A DNA stretch of 64,000 bases from Bacillota bacterium (GCA_023443745.1 JAEZTB010000030.1:62001-126000); one strand, 5' to 3'; positions 18,577 through 28,354 are shown, counted from the first letter of the stretch. Numbers and translations are program-made. The notes: generated by a model from the letters alone, not told the origin.

Positions 18577-21500
18577 TTACCCGGCATTCTCCTTTTCCAT
18601 GCTATCCATCCTCATGGAAACCACTTTTGATACACCGTGCTCCTGCATGGTCACGCCGTATAGGGTATCGGCTGCTTCCATGGTGCCTTTGCGGTGTGTA
18701 ATGGCAATAAACTGGAGCTTATCGGTATAGCGTTGAATATACTCTGCAAACTTGTAGACATTGGCGTCATCCAGTGAGGCTTCAATTTCGTCCAGTAGAT
18801 AGAACGGAGCCGGACGCATTCTCAGAATGGCAAAGATCAGCGCAATGGCCACCATGGCCCTTTCACCGCCCGACAGCAGCATCATGTTCTGAAGCTTTTT
18901 ACCCGGCGGCTGGACAATAATGTCGATATTGCTCTCCAGAACATTCTCTGTATCAGTGAGCTGGACCTCGGCATAGCCGCCCTCAAAAAGCTCCTTAAAT
19001 ACTAGGTTAAAGCTCTTGTTGATAATCTCGAACTGCTCCACAAACTGTTTTTTCATAACCTGGGTAATGTCATGAATGACACGTTCTAATTTCTCCTCGG
19101 CCTGTACCAGGTCATCATGCTGTGTTTTCATGAAGCCAAAACGTTCCTTGGTCTTGGCATAATCCTCTATGGCTGCCACATTTACAGGACCCAGCTCACG
19201 AATTTCGCTTTTCAGGTCATTAATTCTGCTCTGGGTGCCCTTAAAATTCTGGATCTCACATTTAATGCCCAGTGCGTTGCTGTAAGTAAGCCCATATTCA
19301 TCCCAAAGCCTGTTTTGAATAGTCTCCAGCTCACTTTCCATTTTAGCCTTTCTGGCGTCAAGTTTTCCTTGCTCCTCCTGAAGGGTCAAAATAGTGCTAT
19401 TATGCTCGGTTACCTTATCCAGCATTCCGGAGAGTTCTTCTTCCAGGACCTTTATTTCATCGGAATAGCCTTCGGCCTTGAGAGAGCGTCCTGTTTTCTC
19501 CTCACGTATGCGGGCAATTTTCTCTGTGATCCCCACAATTTCAGCCTCAAGCTCTGAAATGCGCTCCAAATTACGCTTCTTCTCCGCTTCACGCTTTGAA
19601 AGATTGGTGGTGATATTATTCTTTTCTTCAATCAGGAGCGCAATTTGCTCCTGCATGCTTTGCTTGCTTTCGGCGACAGAGTTCACCGAGACCCTGTAAT
19701 CATTGATATCGGTATGCAGCTCATCGCGTTTGGTTTGCTCATCCCGGTTACGGGTTTGATGAAGCTGCACCTTCTCCTTAAGCACCAGAATCTCATCCTC
19801 TATGGCTTTGACCTTTAAGGCCTCTTTGTCACTCTCAGACTTGACCTCTTCAATCTGCCGCACAATTTCCAAATCCTGCTGCTTCTGCATATCGATACGG
19901 GCTGTCAATTTGCGGATATTATCCAATATACGGGCAACATGGCTTTCATCTCTTAATCTGGCCAACTCCAGATCTGAAAGGGCTTTTTGCTCTTTTTCAA
20001 GGGTTGTATGAATTTCCCGGAGACCTGCTTCCACAGTCTGGATTTCCCTATCCATCTCATTCTGCTTATGCACCGTCTTTTTGAGGTTTTCCTCAAGCTC
20101 CTTGATAACACGATTTCGGCCGATGAGGCTGGAGGATTTCCCACCCATGCTGCCACCCGACATGGATCCACCGGTATTCAAAAGCTCACCATCCAGGGTC
20201 ACTATGCGAAAAGCATAATCAAACTGCCTTGCCATGGCAATTCCGGAGTCCATGGTATCAACAACCACAGTTCTGCCCAGAAGGTTTAGCAAGATATCAT
20301 TAAACTTTTGATCACAGCTTATTTTGTCCGAGGCAATGCCCTCAAATCCCTTCATGGCCTGCACTCTTGCAAGCAGGGCCGGTTCCAGGGTACGGGATTT
20401 TACAGAAGTTCTAGGCAGAAATGTCGCTCTGCCCCGACGATTTTCCTTTAAAAACTCAATGGCTCTTTTAGCTGCGTACTCATCTTCGGTGACAATATTC
20501 TGAAGCGCGCCGCCCAAGGAGACTTCAATGGCGGTCTCAAAGCGTTCCTCCACTGTGATGAGCTGAGCCAGAGCCCCATGAATGCCCTGACCGAAGGCTT
20601 TGTTTTCATGGCAGACCTGCATAATGGCTTTAACGCTGTGACTGTAGCCTTCCATGCTTTCTTCCATGTCAGTGAGCACCTTATGGCGGGATTCCAGAGT
20701 ATGAACCTCCCGTCTTATGGCCTCTTGCTTACTTTTGAGCTCCTGAAGGCTCCTCTGGGTTTCGGCCTTATTCTGCTCCAGGGCTTGAAGCGTATCCTTG
20801 GAAAGGCTTATGTCAGCCCGGGTTTTCCTTAACGCCTTGTCAATATCCTCCTTTTGCATGCTCTCTCGATCTTTTTCGAGAATGGACTGCCGGATATCCT
20901 CCTGCAGCCGAGTTTTGAGCTGGCGAAAGTTGTCGGCGTCATTTTTCAAATTATTGAGGTTGATCTTGGCATCGGATAAGCTGTCCTGCTTGTCCATAAT
21001 AGCCTGTTTAGCTTCTTCTACAAGCCTTTCGCCTTCATCCAGGCGAGCCACAATGGAAGATAGGGTTTCTTCGGCCTCCTTAAGGAGCTTGGCAAAATGC
21101 TCACCGTCACGCTCCAACTGCACCATGCGCTTGCGCTTCTTTTCCACGTCGGCTTCAAGCTGGATCATACGCTCTTTTATAGAATTAATGTCTTCACCAT
21201 AGTTCTCATTATTTGAGGTGAGGTTGCGGATCTTTTCCTCACAGAGTCTTACATGGCCTTCATTCTTTTCAATGTCGGTATCCAATGAGTGAATAATCCC
21301 ACGCAGCTCTTCAAGCTCTATCTTGAGCTTTTCCAAATGCTCGTTCTTACTGCGGTTTTTATTCTTGATATTTTCAATTCTGCGATTTTCTTCGTCAATC
21401 TGTTCCCTGATGGTTTGTGTCTGGCCCTCTATCTCACCCATCCTGTCCTTCAGCTTGTCTATTGTATCCAGAAACAAGCTCACTTCAAGACCTTTCAGCT

Positions 21501-22161
21501 CATTGCTCAGGTCTATGTAACGGCGGGCTGTTTCAGCCTGCTGGGCCAGGGGGCCGAGCTGGCTTTCCAGCTCCACCAGAATATCATTGATGCGCAGGAG
21601 ATTCTGCCTTGTATTCTCCAATTTGCGTTCCGCTTCACGTTTGCGCGCTTTATACTTGGTGATGCCTGCCGCTTCCTCAAAGACCAGACGCCGCTCATCC
21701 GACTTGGAACTTAAGATTTCGTCAATACGCCCCTGACCAATAATGGAGTAGCCCTCGCGGCCCACACCCGTATTCATGAAGAGCTCTTGAATATCCTTTA
21801 ATCTGCATAGGGTTTTATTAAGATAGTATTCACTTTCACCCGACCGGTACATGCGCCGGGATACGGTGACCTCAGTGAAATCAACGGGAAGCATGCGGTC
21901 GTTATTGTCGATGGTAATGGTAACCGCAGCAAACCCCACCGGCTTACGGTGCTGGGTCCCGGCAAAAATGACATCCTCCATTTTGCCGCCGCGTAAGGTT
22001 TTCGCACTTTGTTCACCCAAAGCCCACCGCACCGCATCGGCAATATTGCTTTTCCCGCTGCCATTGGGACCTACCACTGAGGTCAGACCTTTATTGAAAT
22101 GCAATACAATTCTATCTGCAAAGGATTTAAATCCTTGTATCTCAATGGATTTTAAATACAA
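18577..22161 (-). CDS. smc: Chromosome segregation/condensation ATPase SMC
   Basis: Forms the core of bacterial condensin with ScpA and ScpB. The 1194 residues show Walker A GPNGSGKSNI near the N-terminus, two long coiled coils, a hinge (about 510-660, with conserved glycines such as GGSMSGGSMGG after it), the C-loop signature LLSGGERAMVAIALIFA and Walker B YLLDEIEASLDDAN. The start is a TTG at 22161 seven bases after GAGGTG. An rnc gene usually precedes smc in Firmicutes; here a secreted transglutaminase-like gene lies upstream instead. Confidence 0.97.
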   Translation of the reverse strand: MYLKSIEIQGFKSFADRIVLHFNKGLTSVVGPNGSGKSNIADAVRWALGEQSAKTLRGGKMEDVIFAGTQHRKPVGFAAVTITIDNNDRMLPVDFTEVTVSRRMYRSGESEYYLNKTLCRLKDIQELFMNTGVGREGYSIIGQGRIDEILSSKSDERRLVFEEAAGITKYKARKREAERKLENTRQNLLRINDILVELESQLGPLAQQAETARRYIDLSNELKGLEVSLFLDTIDKLKDRMGEIEGQTQTIREQIDEENRRIENIKNKNRSKNEHLEKLKIELEELRGIIHSLDTDIEKNEGHVRLCEEKIRNLTSNNENYGEDINSIKERMIQLEADVEKKRKRMVQLERDGEHFAKLLKEAEETLSSIVARLDEGERLVEEAKQAIMDKQDSLSDAKINLNNLKNDADNFRQLKTRLQEDIRQSILEKDRESMQKEDIDKALRKTRADISLSKDTLQALEQNKAETQRSLQELKSKQEAIRREVHTLESRHKVLTDMEESMEGYSHSVKAIMQVCHENKAFGQGIHGALAQLITVEERFETAIEVSLGGALQNIVTEDEYAAKRAIEFLKENRRGRATFLPRTSVKSRTLEPALLARVQAMKGFEGIASDKISCDQKFNDILLNLLGRTVVVDTMDSGIAMARQFDYAFRIVTLDGELLNTGGSMSGGSMGGKSSSLIGRNRVIKELEENLKKTVHKQNEMDREIQTVEAGLREIHTTLEKEQKALSDLELARLRDESHVARILDNIRKLTARIDMQKQQDLEIVRQIEEVKSESDKEALKVKAIEDEILVLKEKVQLHQTRNRDEQTKRDELHTDINDYRVSVNSVAESKQSMQEQIALLIEEKNNITTNLSKREAEKKRNLERISELEAEIVGITEKIARIREEKTGRSLKAEGYSDEIKVLEEELSGMLDKVTEHNSTILTLQEEQGKLDARKAKMESELETIQNRLWDEYGLTYSNALGIKCEIQNFKGTQSRINDLKSEIRELGPVNVAAIEDYAKTKERFGFMKTQHDDLVQAEEKLERVIHDITQVMKKQFVEQFEIINKSFNLVFKELFEGGYAEVQLTDTENVLESNIDIIVQPPGKKLQNMMLLSGGERAMVAIALIFAILRMRPAPFYLLDEIEASLDDANVYKFAEYIQRYTDKLQFIAITHRKGTMEAADTLYGVTMQEHGVSKVVSMRMDSMEKENAG

Positions 22162-22240
22162 ATCGTAACACCTCGTGATTCATCAGGGATAAACAACATC
22201 CTCATTGTACCATAGTCCGGCTAAAAGAGAAAACACAGCA

Positions 22241-23911
22241 TCAGTTAAATCTTAGATCAACAATGCCTAACTTCTCATTTATAATCGAGACACAATCCCG
22301 GTACAGTTTTTCACAAACTGTTTTTATAGCCAGATCGTAATTAAATCCGATGGCCTTGGAGTTTAAAATCTTGACTGAGATGGCTGCGGTACCCTTTTGT
22401 ACACGGTCTACAACCAGACTGATGAACTCCTCATGACCGGGAACAACCAATTTATTATAAACATAATAATTGAAATCAGCAGCCTTGCATATCGGGTAAT
22501 TATTCCTGTCCCAATCATGATCAAGGCTCATGTCCTGGTCGGTAATATTAAAATAGTGGTGGCTCAATACATTGCTACCGTCGGCCATGACCGGATCATC
22601 CCAAGTCACATCCAGATGATAATACTCGCCGCCTATTTTGACTAAGTTCCATGCATGGCCTTCTCCTTTAGAAGTGCCCGTGATAATTTCACACATTACT
22701 CCGAAACGATTGAGCAAGAGCTTGGTTGCTTCGGCATACCCCTCGCAAACTCCGGTTCCCAGGCATAATACACCATAGGCACTATAAGATTCGGACGAAA
22801 TCTGTGAGCTTTCATAGCCATCAATATCATACTCGCAATTTTCAACTATATAGTTGTGGATGGCCAGCTCTTTCTCATATTCTGTCATATCCGGCTTAAT
22901 AAGCTGCTTGGAAAGCATGTCCACCTTTTCTTTAAGAAGCGTGGTATGTTTTATCACAACCTCCGGACTTTTACTGTATTGAAGGGTCAAAAGCCCATTG
23001 GAGTAATAGGTACAGCCCGAGTAATAAAGTATTTCAGGGTTATCCCTTACACAGGCTTCAACAAGATCAAAGACCTCCTGGGCCGTATCGGTAAAGGGCG
23101 ATATCGTAAGCTTAACACTTGGGGCGGCATTAACCAGGGCTTCCAGCACACCAAAATAAACCTGGTCGTACGCCGTGGGTCTTGGAATTACCGGAGTTTC
23201 AGGCTTAATCATCTCAATATTGTCCGGATCTATGTAGCGGGCCAGCTTTAATGAGACCGCCTTATGGGCGGATACATCTCCTGACAGCACCAGATTTTCG
23301 AGAAGCGTTTTCCCATCCGCGCAATTAGCATAAAGGGTGGTATAAACCATTCCTACCGCATCGTTTTTAATAAGCTGCACCTTATCGAACAGTGCAATTT
23401 CTGAAGCATTGATACCTCCCTTTTCATGGAGGATTTTAAGGGACGAAATAAAATCCGAGCGATTAATGGTATAACCTAACCGCCTTAATATCATAGCTGC
23501 GTAGGATACGCCGTCCAAGGGCTTTAAGGGGCCTATGGTGACTGGAGAGGTGCCGACAATGATTCCCATCTGGACCGCATAGGCCACATAGGGTCTGGCC
23601 CAGCCTGAGATAAGGGATTGATCGGTGTACAGAGAAAGAATTTTATCAACCTCGGCGGTGGGAAGGGCTTCCACCTCATCCCTCATGCCAAAGAAATTCA
23701 GTAAAAGGGTAACTCCGACCTGACGATCCAATGTCGCACCCAAATCGGGGTTAAAGCTATATAAGGATGCCCCTGCAAAAAGCCCCAGACGGTTAAGCTG
23801 CCAAGCCTCCGGTTCAAACCGGTAAGGTGTTGCAGCCATGGATTGGGGCATCATGGCCATGAAGCATAATGCTATCAATAGAATAACCAGAAACGCTTTT
23901 GTATTTTTCAT
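22241..23911 (-). CDS. Secreted transglutaminase-like protein with SLH-type N-terminus
   Basis: Residues 1-27 form a signal peptide ending AMA. The next 200 residues contain divergent S-layer-homology-like segments (an RQVGVTLLLNFFGM block and a YVAYAVQMGIIVG block), suggesting attachment to the cell wall. The C-terminal half has a transglutaminase/protease core: catalytic Cys in GVCEGYAEA (about 385), His in GHAWNLV (about 419) and Asp in LDVTWDDP (about 431). The order matches microbial transglutaminase-like proteins, whose activity is more often proteolytic than cross-linking; the substrate is unknown. It is transcribed toward smc, with 79 bases between. Confidence 0.85.
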   Translation of the reverse strand: MKNTKAFLVILLIALCFMAMMPQSMAATPYRFEPEAWQLNRLGLFAGASLYSFNPDLGATLDRQVGVTLLLNFFGMRDEVEALPTAEVDKILSLYTDQSLISGWARPYVAYAVQMGIIVGTSPVTIGPLKPLDGVSYAAMILRRLGYTINRSDFISSLKILHEKGGINASEIALFDKVQLIKNDAVGMVYTTLYANCADGKTLLENLVLSGDVSAHKAVSLKLARYIDPDNIEMIKPETPVIPRPTAYDQVYFGVLEALVNAAPSVKLTISPFTDTAQEVFDLVEACVRDNPEILYYSGCTYYSNGLLTLQYSKSPEVVIKHTTLLKEKVDMLSKQLIKPDMTEYEKELAIHNYIVENCEYDIDGYESSQISSESYSAYGVLCLGTGVCEGYAEATKLLLNRFGVMCEIITGTSKGEGHAWNLVKIGGEYYHLDVTWDDPVMADGSNVLSHHYFNITDQDMSLDHDWDRNNYPICKAADFNYYVYNKLVVPGHEEFISLVVDRVQKGTAAISVKILNSKAIGFNYDLAIKTVCEKLYRDCVSIINEKLGIVDLRFN

Positions 23912-23976
23912 ATTTCCCTCAAGCCCAAATTATGGTTATTTCTATTATAGCTTTACCTTGCCTCTTTCAGCAAGCG

Positions 23977-24001
23977 AAAAAAGGCCTATGGAAATAGGCC
24001 T
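23977..24001 (-). terminator. Intrinsic terminator after the GH51 remnant
   Basis: Perfect 8-bp stem AGGCCTAT/ATAGGCCT with a GGAA/TTCC loop, followed on the minus strand by six T residues. It appears to be the original terminator of the gene now reduced to a fragment at 24023-24310. Confidence 0.8.
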
Positions 24002-24022
24002 ATGCGCATTCTACAGCAGGTT

Positions 24023-24310
24023 TTATTTCTTAAGACGCAAGCGAATCATATTCCAGGATGCTTTGGGAAGTATAAAGGAAATATCCTGATTGGTCACTAT
24101 TGCACCCTCTCGGCGGGCCGGACTCACAGGTGCATGATCTACGGTATTAACCGCATTATGCGCATATCCGTTTAATGTGATCCACTCGATTTCACTTTCA
24201 CATGAAAAATCAGAGAGGCAAGTATTGCACCGGGTCTGATCTTCTATCTCATAGGACAAAAGTATTTTATTGAAGGCATTGTGATGACAGGAATGAAAAA
24301 CTGACAACGA
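24023..24310 (-). pseudogene. C-terminal remnant of a GH51 alpha-L-arabinofuranosidase-like gene
   Basis: The minus-strand frame encodes about 95 residues without a credible start or ribosome site. The last 45 residues have the order seen at the end of GH51 arabinofuranosidases: an ITLNG strand, HNAVNTVDHAPVSP (compare the family's Asn-Thr/Asp-Phe-x-x-Pro-x-x-Val-x-Pro), then LPKASWNMIRL as the closing strand. The catalytic barrel is missing. The fragment lies between the gltA terminator and its own well-formed terminator, consistent with deletion of the upstream part. Identification rests on recalled family patterns, not an alignment. Confidence 0.5.
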
Positions 24311-24314
24311 CAAG

Positions 24315-24345
24315 AAAAGGGTTATCCCTCAGGTAACCCTTTTTT
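24315..24345. terminator. Bidirectional-looking terminator downstream of gltA
   Basis: Ten-bp stem AAAAGGGTTA/TAACCCTTTT with a nine-base loop. T-runs occur on both strands; it serves gltA on the minus strand, 38 bases after its stop. Confidence 0.75.
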
Positions 24346-24382
24346 GATGCTATAAAACAAGCTTCGAAACGCGCTAATTACA

Positions 24383-25753
24383 TTATACTCTTTCGTTTAT
24401 CTTAACATACTCAGCGCGTTTTTTGATATTCTTGTAGGCCGGGCGGATGATCTTGCCGCCGTTTAAGTGCTCCTCAATGATATGAGCGCACCAGCCTATT
24501 ACACGAGAAACCGCGAAGATGGGCGTGTTCATCTCTACGGGAATACCCAGCATGTCGTAGACAAAACCCGAATAGAAGTCGATATTGGCACACATAGGCT
24601 TATCAAGGTGCCGTATTTCCTTAAAGACCTCGGGCGCAAGCTTCTCGACTTTCTTGTGAAGCTCGAACTCATCCATCCGACCTACTTGCTTGGCGAGTTT
24701 TTCAGCTTCATCTCTTAAAAGAATGCACCGGGGATCGGACAAGGTATAGACGGCATGGCCCATGCCATAGATCAGTCCCGAACGATCAAAGGCTTCCTTT
24801 TTGACCAATTTGGTTATGTAATCACGTATTTGAGTATCATTTCCCCAATCCTTAACCTCTTGCTTCAGTTCGTCCATCATGCCGATAACCTTGTTGTTGG
24901 CACCACCATGCTTGGGCCCCTTAAGACTGCCGATGGCGGCAGCAATTGAGGAATAGATATCTGTCCCCGAGGATGATACCACATGAGCGGTAAAGGTGGA
25001 ATTGTTACCGCCGCCATGTTCGGCATGCAGCACCAGGGCTAAATCAAGGATCTTGGCTTCCAGCTCGGTATACTCTCCGGACGGGCGCAAGAGCTTTAAA
25101 ATATTTTCTGCTGTACTGAGCTCAGGACTGGGGTTATGGATATAGAGGCTCTTCCCGTCCAAATAATGAGCTTTGGCCTGGTAGCCATAAGCAGCCATAA
25201 TGGGAAATTTCGAAACCAGATCGATGCTTTGCTTTAAAAGGTTCGTAACACTGGTGTCATCAGCATTGTGGTCGAAGGAATACATAACCAGAACCAATCG
25301 GGCTAGCTTGTTCATGACGTCACAGCTGGGAGCATTTAAAATATTAGCTCTCACAAATTCCTCAGGAATCTTCCGGTTGTGCCCCAGTATATTGTTGAAT
25401 TGCTCAAGCTCATTTTTACTGGGCAATTCTCCGTACAAAAGCAAATAGGCACATTCCTCAAAACCAAAACGATCCTCTGAAATAAAGCCCTCTACCAGAT
25501 CGTAAATATCCACACCTCTGTAAATTAATCGCCCTTCAACCGGGATCTTCTCATTTTCATCAAAGACATAGGCATGCACTTCACCAATCTCGGTAAGTCC
25601 TACCAATACACCGGAACCATCTTCATTACGAAGACCTCTTTTTACATTAAACTTATCGTATACCCCGGGTCTGAATCTGTTTTTGATCTCAACCTTCTCT
25701 CCTGCTGTATGAAAGTAATTATTAAGCTCAACCTGTGACATTTCCTTATACAT
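24383..25753 (-). CDS. gltA: Citrate synthase
   Basis: Condenses oxaloacetate and acetyl-CoA to citrate. The 456 residues carry the catalytic triad blocks: the first His in GSLKGPKHGGAN, the second in GMGHAVYTLSDPR and the Asp in NIDFYSGFVYDML. The N-terminal 60 residues are longer than in the shortest bacterial forms and match the clostridial type annotated as citrate/2-methylcitrate synthase, so 2-methylcitrate activity cannot be excluded. AGGAGG lies nine bases before the ATG at 25753. It follows a GntR regulator by 26 bases and is probably co-transcribed with it. With acn and icd nearby it completes the route to 2-oxoglutarate. Confidence 0.94.
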   Translation of the reverse strand: MYKEMSQVELNNYFHTAGEKVEIKNRFRPGVYDKFNVKRGLRNEDGSGVLVGLTEIGEVHAYVFDENEKIPVEGRLIYRGVDIYDLVEGFISEDRFGFEECAYLLLYGELPSKNELEQFNNILGHNRKIPEEFVRANILNAPSCDVMNKLARLVLVMYSFDHNADDTSVTNLLKQSIDLVSKFPIMAAYGYQAKAHYLDGKSLYIHNPSPELSTAENILKLLRPSGEYTELEAKILDLALVLHAEHGGGNNSTFTAHVVSSSGTDIYSSIAAAIGSLKGPKHGGANNKVIGMMDELKQEVKDWGNDTQIRDYITKLVKKEAFDRSGLIYGMGHAVYTLSDPRCILLRDEAEKLAKQVGRMDEFELHKKVEKLAPEVFKEIRHLDKPMCANIDFYSGFVYDMLGIPVEMNTPIFAVSRVIGWCAHIIEEHLNGGKIIRPAYKNIKKRAEYVKINERV

Positions 25754-25779
25754 GTACGAAACCTCCTCTACTCTCATTT

Positions 25780-26454
25780 TTAACAATAGCCTTGTATTTT
25801 CCCAATATTCTCAGACGCATTTAGAATATGTTCCGACATCAAGATCTCCGCTTTTTCCTTATCCTTCCGAGCAATAGCCTGCATGATGGCCTTATGCTCA
25901 ATCAGGGCTTTCTTTGCCCGCTCTTTGTCTTTAAGTGACAGGTTCCTCGCCCTTTGTATATAGTGATGGAAGCTGGTGAGCGTACGGTCCAAGAGCCTGC
26001 TTCCGCTCGCCCGGAAGATAATCTCGTGAAATTTGGTGTCAAGCTTCAGAATTTGCTCTGTATCGCCTTTACGGGTATAAAATTCTTCGAACTCCACGAC
26101 CTCCTGAAGTTCCTTGAGCTGCTCCGGCGTGATATTTGACGCGGCCCTCTTGGCGGCCAGACCTTCGATTTTCATACGAATATCAAAGATATCACGGATA
26201 TCCTCTAGAGACAGGCCCTTTACAACAACACCCTTATTGGGGATATAGGCTACAAGCCCTTCCAGCTCAAGCTGCCGGATTGATTCCCGAACAGGCGTCC
26301 TGCTGACCTTCATTTCATTTGCGATGCTGGCTTCCTTAAGACTCTCGCCTGGCTTGTATTTGCCATTAAGAATATCATTTTCAAGCTTTACAAATACTCT
26401 TCCGTGGAGTGACATGCTGTTGGGTTCATCTGTAAAAACACCAAACAAATTCAT
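25780..26454 (-). CDS. GntR-family regulator, FCD (FadR) type
   Basis: Residues 15-80 form a winged helix (the SIANEMKVSRTPVRESIRQL segment is the recognition region), and residues 90-215 form an FCD ligand-binding domain with the expected metal-site spacing (Asp in KLDTKFHEIIF, later His residues in HKAIM and SEHIL). Such proteins bind carboxylic acids. It is the first gene before gltA, and a TTGTATACAA-type palindrome lies within its own promoter, so it probably represses itself and gltA. The ligand may be a di- or tricarboxylate; this is inference. Confidence 0.9.
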   Translation of the reverse strand: MNLFGVFTDEPNSMSLHGRVFVKLENDILNGKYKPGESLKEASIANEMKVSRTPVRESIRQLELEGLVAYIPNKGVVVKGLSLEDIRDIFDIRMKIEGLAAKRAASNITPEQLKELQEVVEFEEFYTRKGDTEQILKLDTKFHEIIFRASGSRLLDRTLTSFHHYIQRARNLSLKDKERAKKALIEHKAIMQAIARKDKEKAEILMSEHILNASENIGKIQGYC

Positions 26455-26496
26455 ACCCCCTCCTTTTGTGTATAATTATTCTCAACCGTTTGTGTT

Positions 26497-26525
26497 ATTG
26501 TATACAATTATACGATCTCCGTCAA
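26497..26525 (-). promoter_or_regulatory. gntR-gltA promoter with embedded GntR operator
   Basis: On the minus strand TTGACG and TACAAT are separated by 17 bases. The perfect 12-bp palindrome ATTGTATACAAT (26497-26508) covers the -10 element, exactly where a repressor would block RNA polymerase. FCD-type GntR proteins commonly bind such GTATAC-centred palindromes. Confidence 0.65.
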
Positions 26526-26796
26526 GAGGTTTTGCAATTTTAAATTTATAATATTTCATTTTTAAAGCAAATGTCGTACAAAACCAGAAACCGTCTAGCA
26601 TTAACAGCTTCATTAATAAGCGAGTCTTTCTCGCATCATTATACCATTTGACAGTTTTATTCACAATAATAAGCTAACGGACAATATGAAATCACTACTT
26701 TCATTTTAGATCTATATTCAACGAATCACACTTTCTATTCAAATAGAGGAAACCATCAAATATCTGCAGATTTATGCAAGCATTTGTATAAAAACG
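26526..26796. other. AT-rich intergenic stretch without a recognised gene
   Basis: Between the gntR promoter and the terminator of the HAD gene I see no open frame with a ribosome site, no tRNA-like fold and no repeat. It is AT-rich. Confidence 0.6.
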
Positions 26797-26825
26797 CAAA
26801 AAGCCTCCACTGATAGCGGAAGCTT
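26797..26825 (-). terminator. Intrinsic terminator downstream of the HAD hydrolase
   Basis: A 10-bp stem (AAGCTTCCGC with GTGGAGGCTT, two wobble pairs) and a short loop are followed by TTTTT on the minus strand, 27 bases after the HAD stop codon. Confidence 0.7.
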
Positions 26826-26851
26826 CTGTCTCATTTATTCTAACTTGATAT

Positions 26852-27667
26852 TCAAATGTAGGAATCTATGATGTCCAGGACTTGGGGAATACAAGGAATA
26901 TTATGATGGGCTATTTCAAATTTTGCCGCTTCTTTAACACCTGCTCTTGCGTTTGCGACAGCAATACCGATATGGGCGGCACGAATCATTTCTACATCAT
27001 TATCATTGTCACCTATGGCAAACACCTGTCTCCACTTATTCTTGTTAATGGCCATCTGATGCAATAATGCCGCACCTTTTGATACATTTTGAGCCATGAT
27101 ATCCAATAGCTCTTCTTCAGAGAACATAATATTGATATCGGTACGTTTCAGCGCTTCAAGATCCTTCTTGATCTTTTCCAAAGTCTCATGCTTATCGCAA
27201 ATAAGTGCCTTGAGCCAACCCTTTGGAATATCAGACCAGGACCCTTCTTCTGCCGAAAGCCCTTCACGTTCCAACTGAACACGGATAATGTCGTTATAAC
27301 GAAGCACATAGGCTTTCCCGGCCAAATTAATCTCCACACCGCAACTGGGATACCTGTTCAGGATATCTTCAAATATGTATTCCAAGCCCTCAGGCATGGT
27401 AACCTTATGGACCTGCTCCCGTGTTCGAGTATCATATACAAGAGCTCCGTTAAAAAATATTGAGGGCGTATTAATTGGAAGCTCCGGGAAATTTAAAAGA
27501 GTCGTTCGTTCCATGCGGCCTGTTGCCACACCGAACCGACCTCCCTGTTTCACGAAATCTGTTATGGCCTCAAGATTTTCCCTGGAAAGCTGCCGCTTAT
27601 CATTTAACAGCGTACCGTCCAGATCACTGAAAAGCACTATTCCATCATATTTCATCATATTTCTCAT
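26852..27667 (-). CDS. Cof-type HAD-superfamily phosphatase
   Basis: A 271-residue haloacid-dehalogenase-fold protein. Motif I is FSDLDGTLLND (nucleophile and acid aspartates near 15 and 17), the Cof-type IIB cap lies in the middle, and motif IV is AIGDNDNDVEMI. These enzymes dephosphorylate sugar phosphates, pyridoxal phosphate or flavin nucleotides; the substrate cannot be inferred. The start is uncertain: the first ATG (27667) has no good ribosome site, and translation may depend on the trkA-like gene ending ten bases upstream. It is the last gene of a probable acn-icd-trkA-trkA-HAD unit. Confidence 0.88.
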   Translation of the reverse strand: MRNMMKYDGIVLFSDLDGTLLNDKRQLSRENLEAITDFVKQGGRFGVATGRMERTTLLNFPELPINTPSIFFNGALVYDTRTREQVHKVTMPEGLEYIFEDILNRYPSCGVEINLAGKAYVLRYNDIIRVQLEREGLSAEEGSWSDIPKGWLKALICDKHETLEKIKKDLEALKRTDINIMFSEEELLDIMAQNVSKGAALLHQMAINKNKWRQVFAIGDNDNDVEMIRAAHIGIAVANARAGVKEAAKFEIAHHNIPCIPQVLDIIDSYI

Positions 27668-27677
27668 TGGTTGGGTC

Positions 27678-28331
27678 TTAACTAAAATAATCTATGACTT
27701 GCTGCTGATTATCCTGCTTACAGATGACAAAAAGGGTATCATTTTCACGCAGGACGGTATGACCGTTTGGTACATAGGATGTCTCACCACGAATTACCGT
27801 CATAATGATCACTTCGTCAGGGAGTTCGATGTCACGCAGTTTCTTGTTGCAAGCAATGGATTTTTTTGAAACCACAATTTCAGTCAGAACCAAATTTCCT
27901 TTCTTCAGTTTGATAAGGGTTTTTACGCCGGAATAGTCAATTTCCTTTTCTATCATTTCAGCAATGATGGAAGTACTGGAAACCACATGATCAACCCCCA
28001 GCTCTTTAAAAACTGAAATATTTTTGGGGTTGTTGACCCTGGCTATGGTACGGGCTACATGAAAATTACGCTTTGCTAGCTGACAGGCAATCAGGTTATC
28101 CTGATCCTTGCCTGTCACAGCAATAAATACATCAGCGTGCTCCACCCCGATCTCTGAGAGAAGGCTTATGTCGGTACCGTCTCCGTTAACCACTTCAACA
28201 TCAAGCTCGGCTGCAATTTTATTGCTGAACTCCGTTGTTTTTTCAATAATCTTTATTGTATGCTTATATGGAAGCAGGGTTTTCACAAGATAATAACCCA
28301 ATTTGCCGCCGCCGATAATGACAATCTTCAT
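27678..28331 (-). CDS. TrkA-family potassium channel regulatory protein (second copy)
   Basis: A 217-residue cytoplasmic protein with an RCK N-terminal Rossmann domain (MKIVIIGGGKLGYYLVKTL, acidic residue at the end of the second strand) and a C-terminal RCK_C domain (about 135-215). Such proteins bind NAD(H), ATP or c-di-AMP and gate TrkH/KtrB-type potassium channels. GGGAGG lies six bases before the ATG. It follows another TrkA-like gene by 23 bases. No TrkH or KtrB subunit is in the window. Confidence 0.9.
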   Translation of the reverse strand: MKIVIIGGGKLGYYLVKTLLPYKHTIKIIEKTTEFSNKIAAELDVEVVNGDGTDISLLSEIGVEHADVFIAVTGKDQDNLIACQLAKRNFHVARTIARVNNPKNISVFKELGVDHVVSSTSIIAEMIEKEIDYSGVKTLIKLKKGNLVLTEIVVSKKSIACNKKLRDIELPDEVIIMTVIRGETSYVPNGHTVLRENDTLFVICKQDNQQQVIDYFS

Positions 28332-28354
28332 AAGAATCCTCCCTGGCTTGTCCG

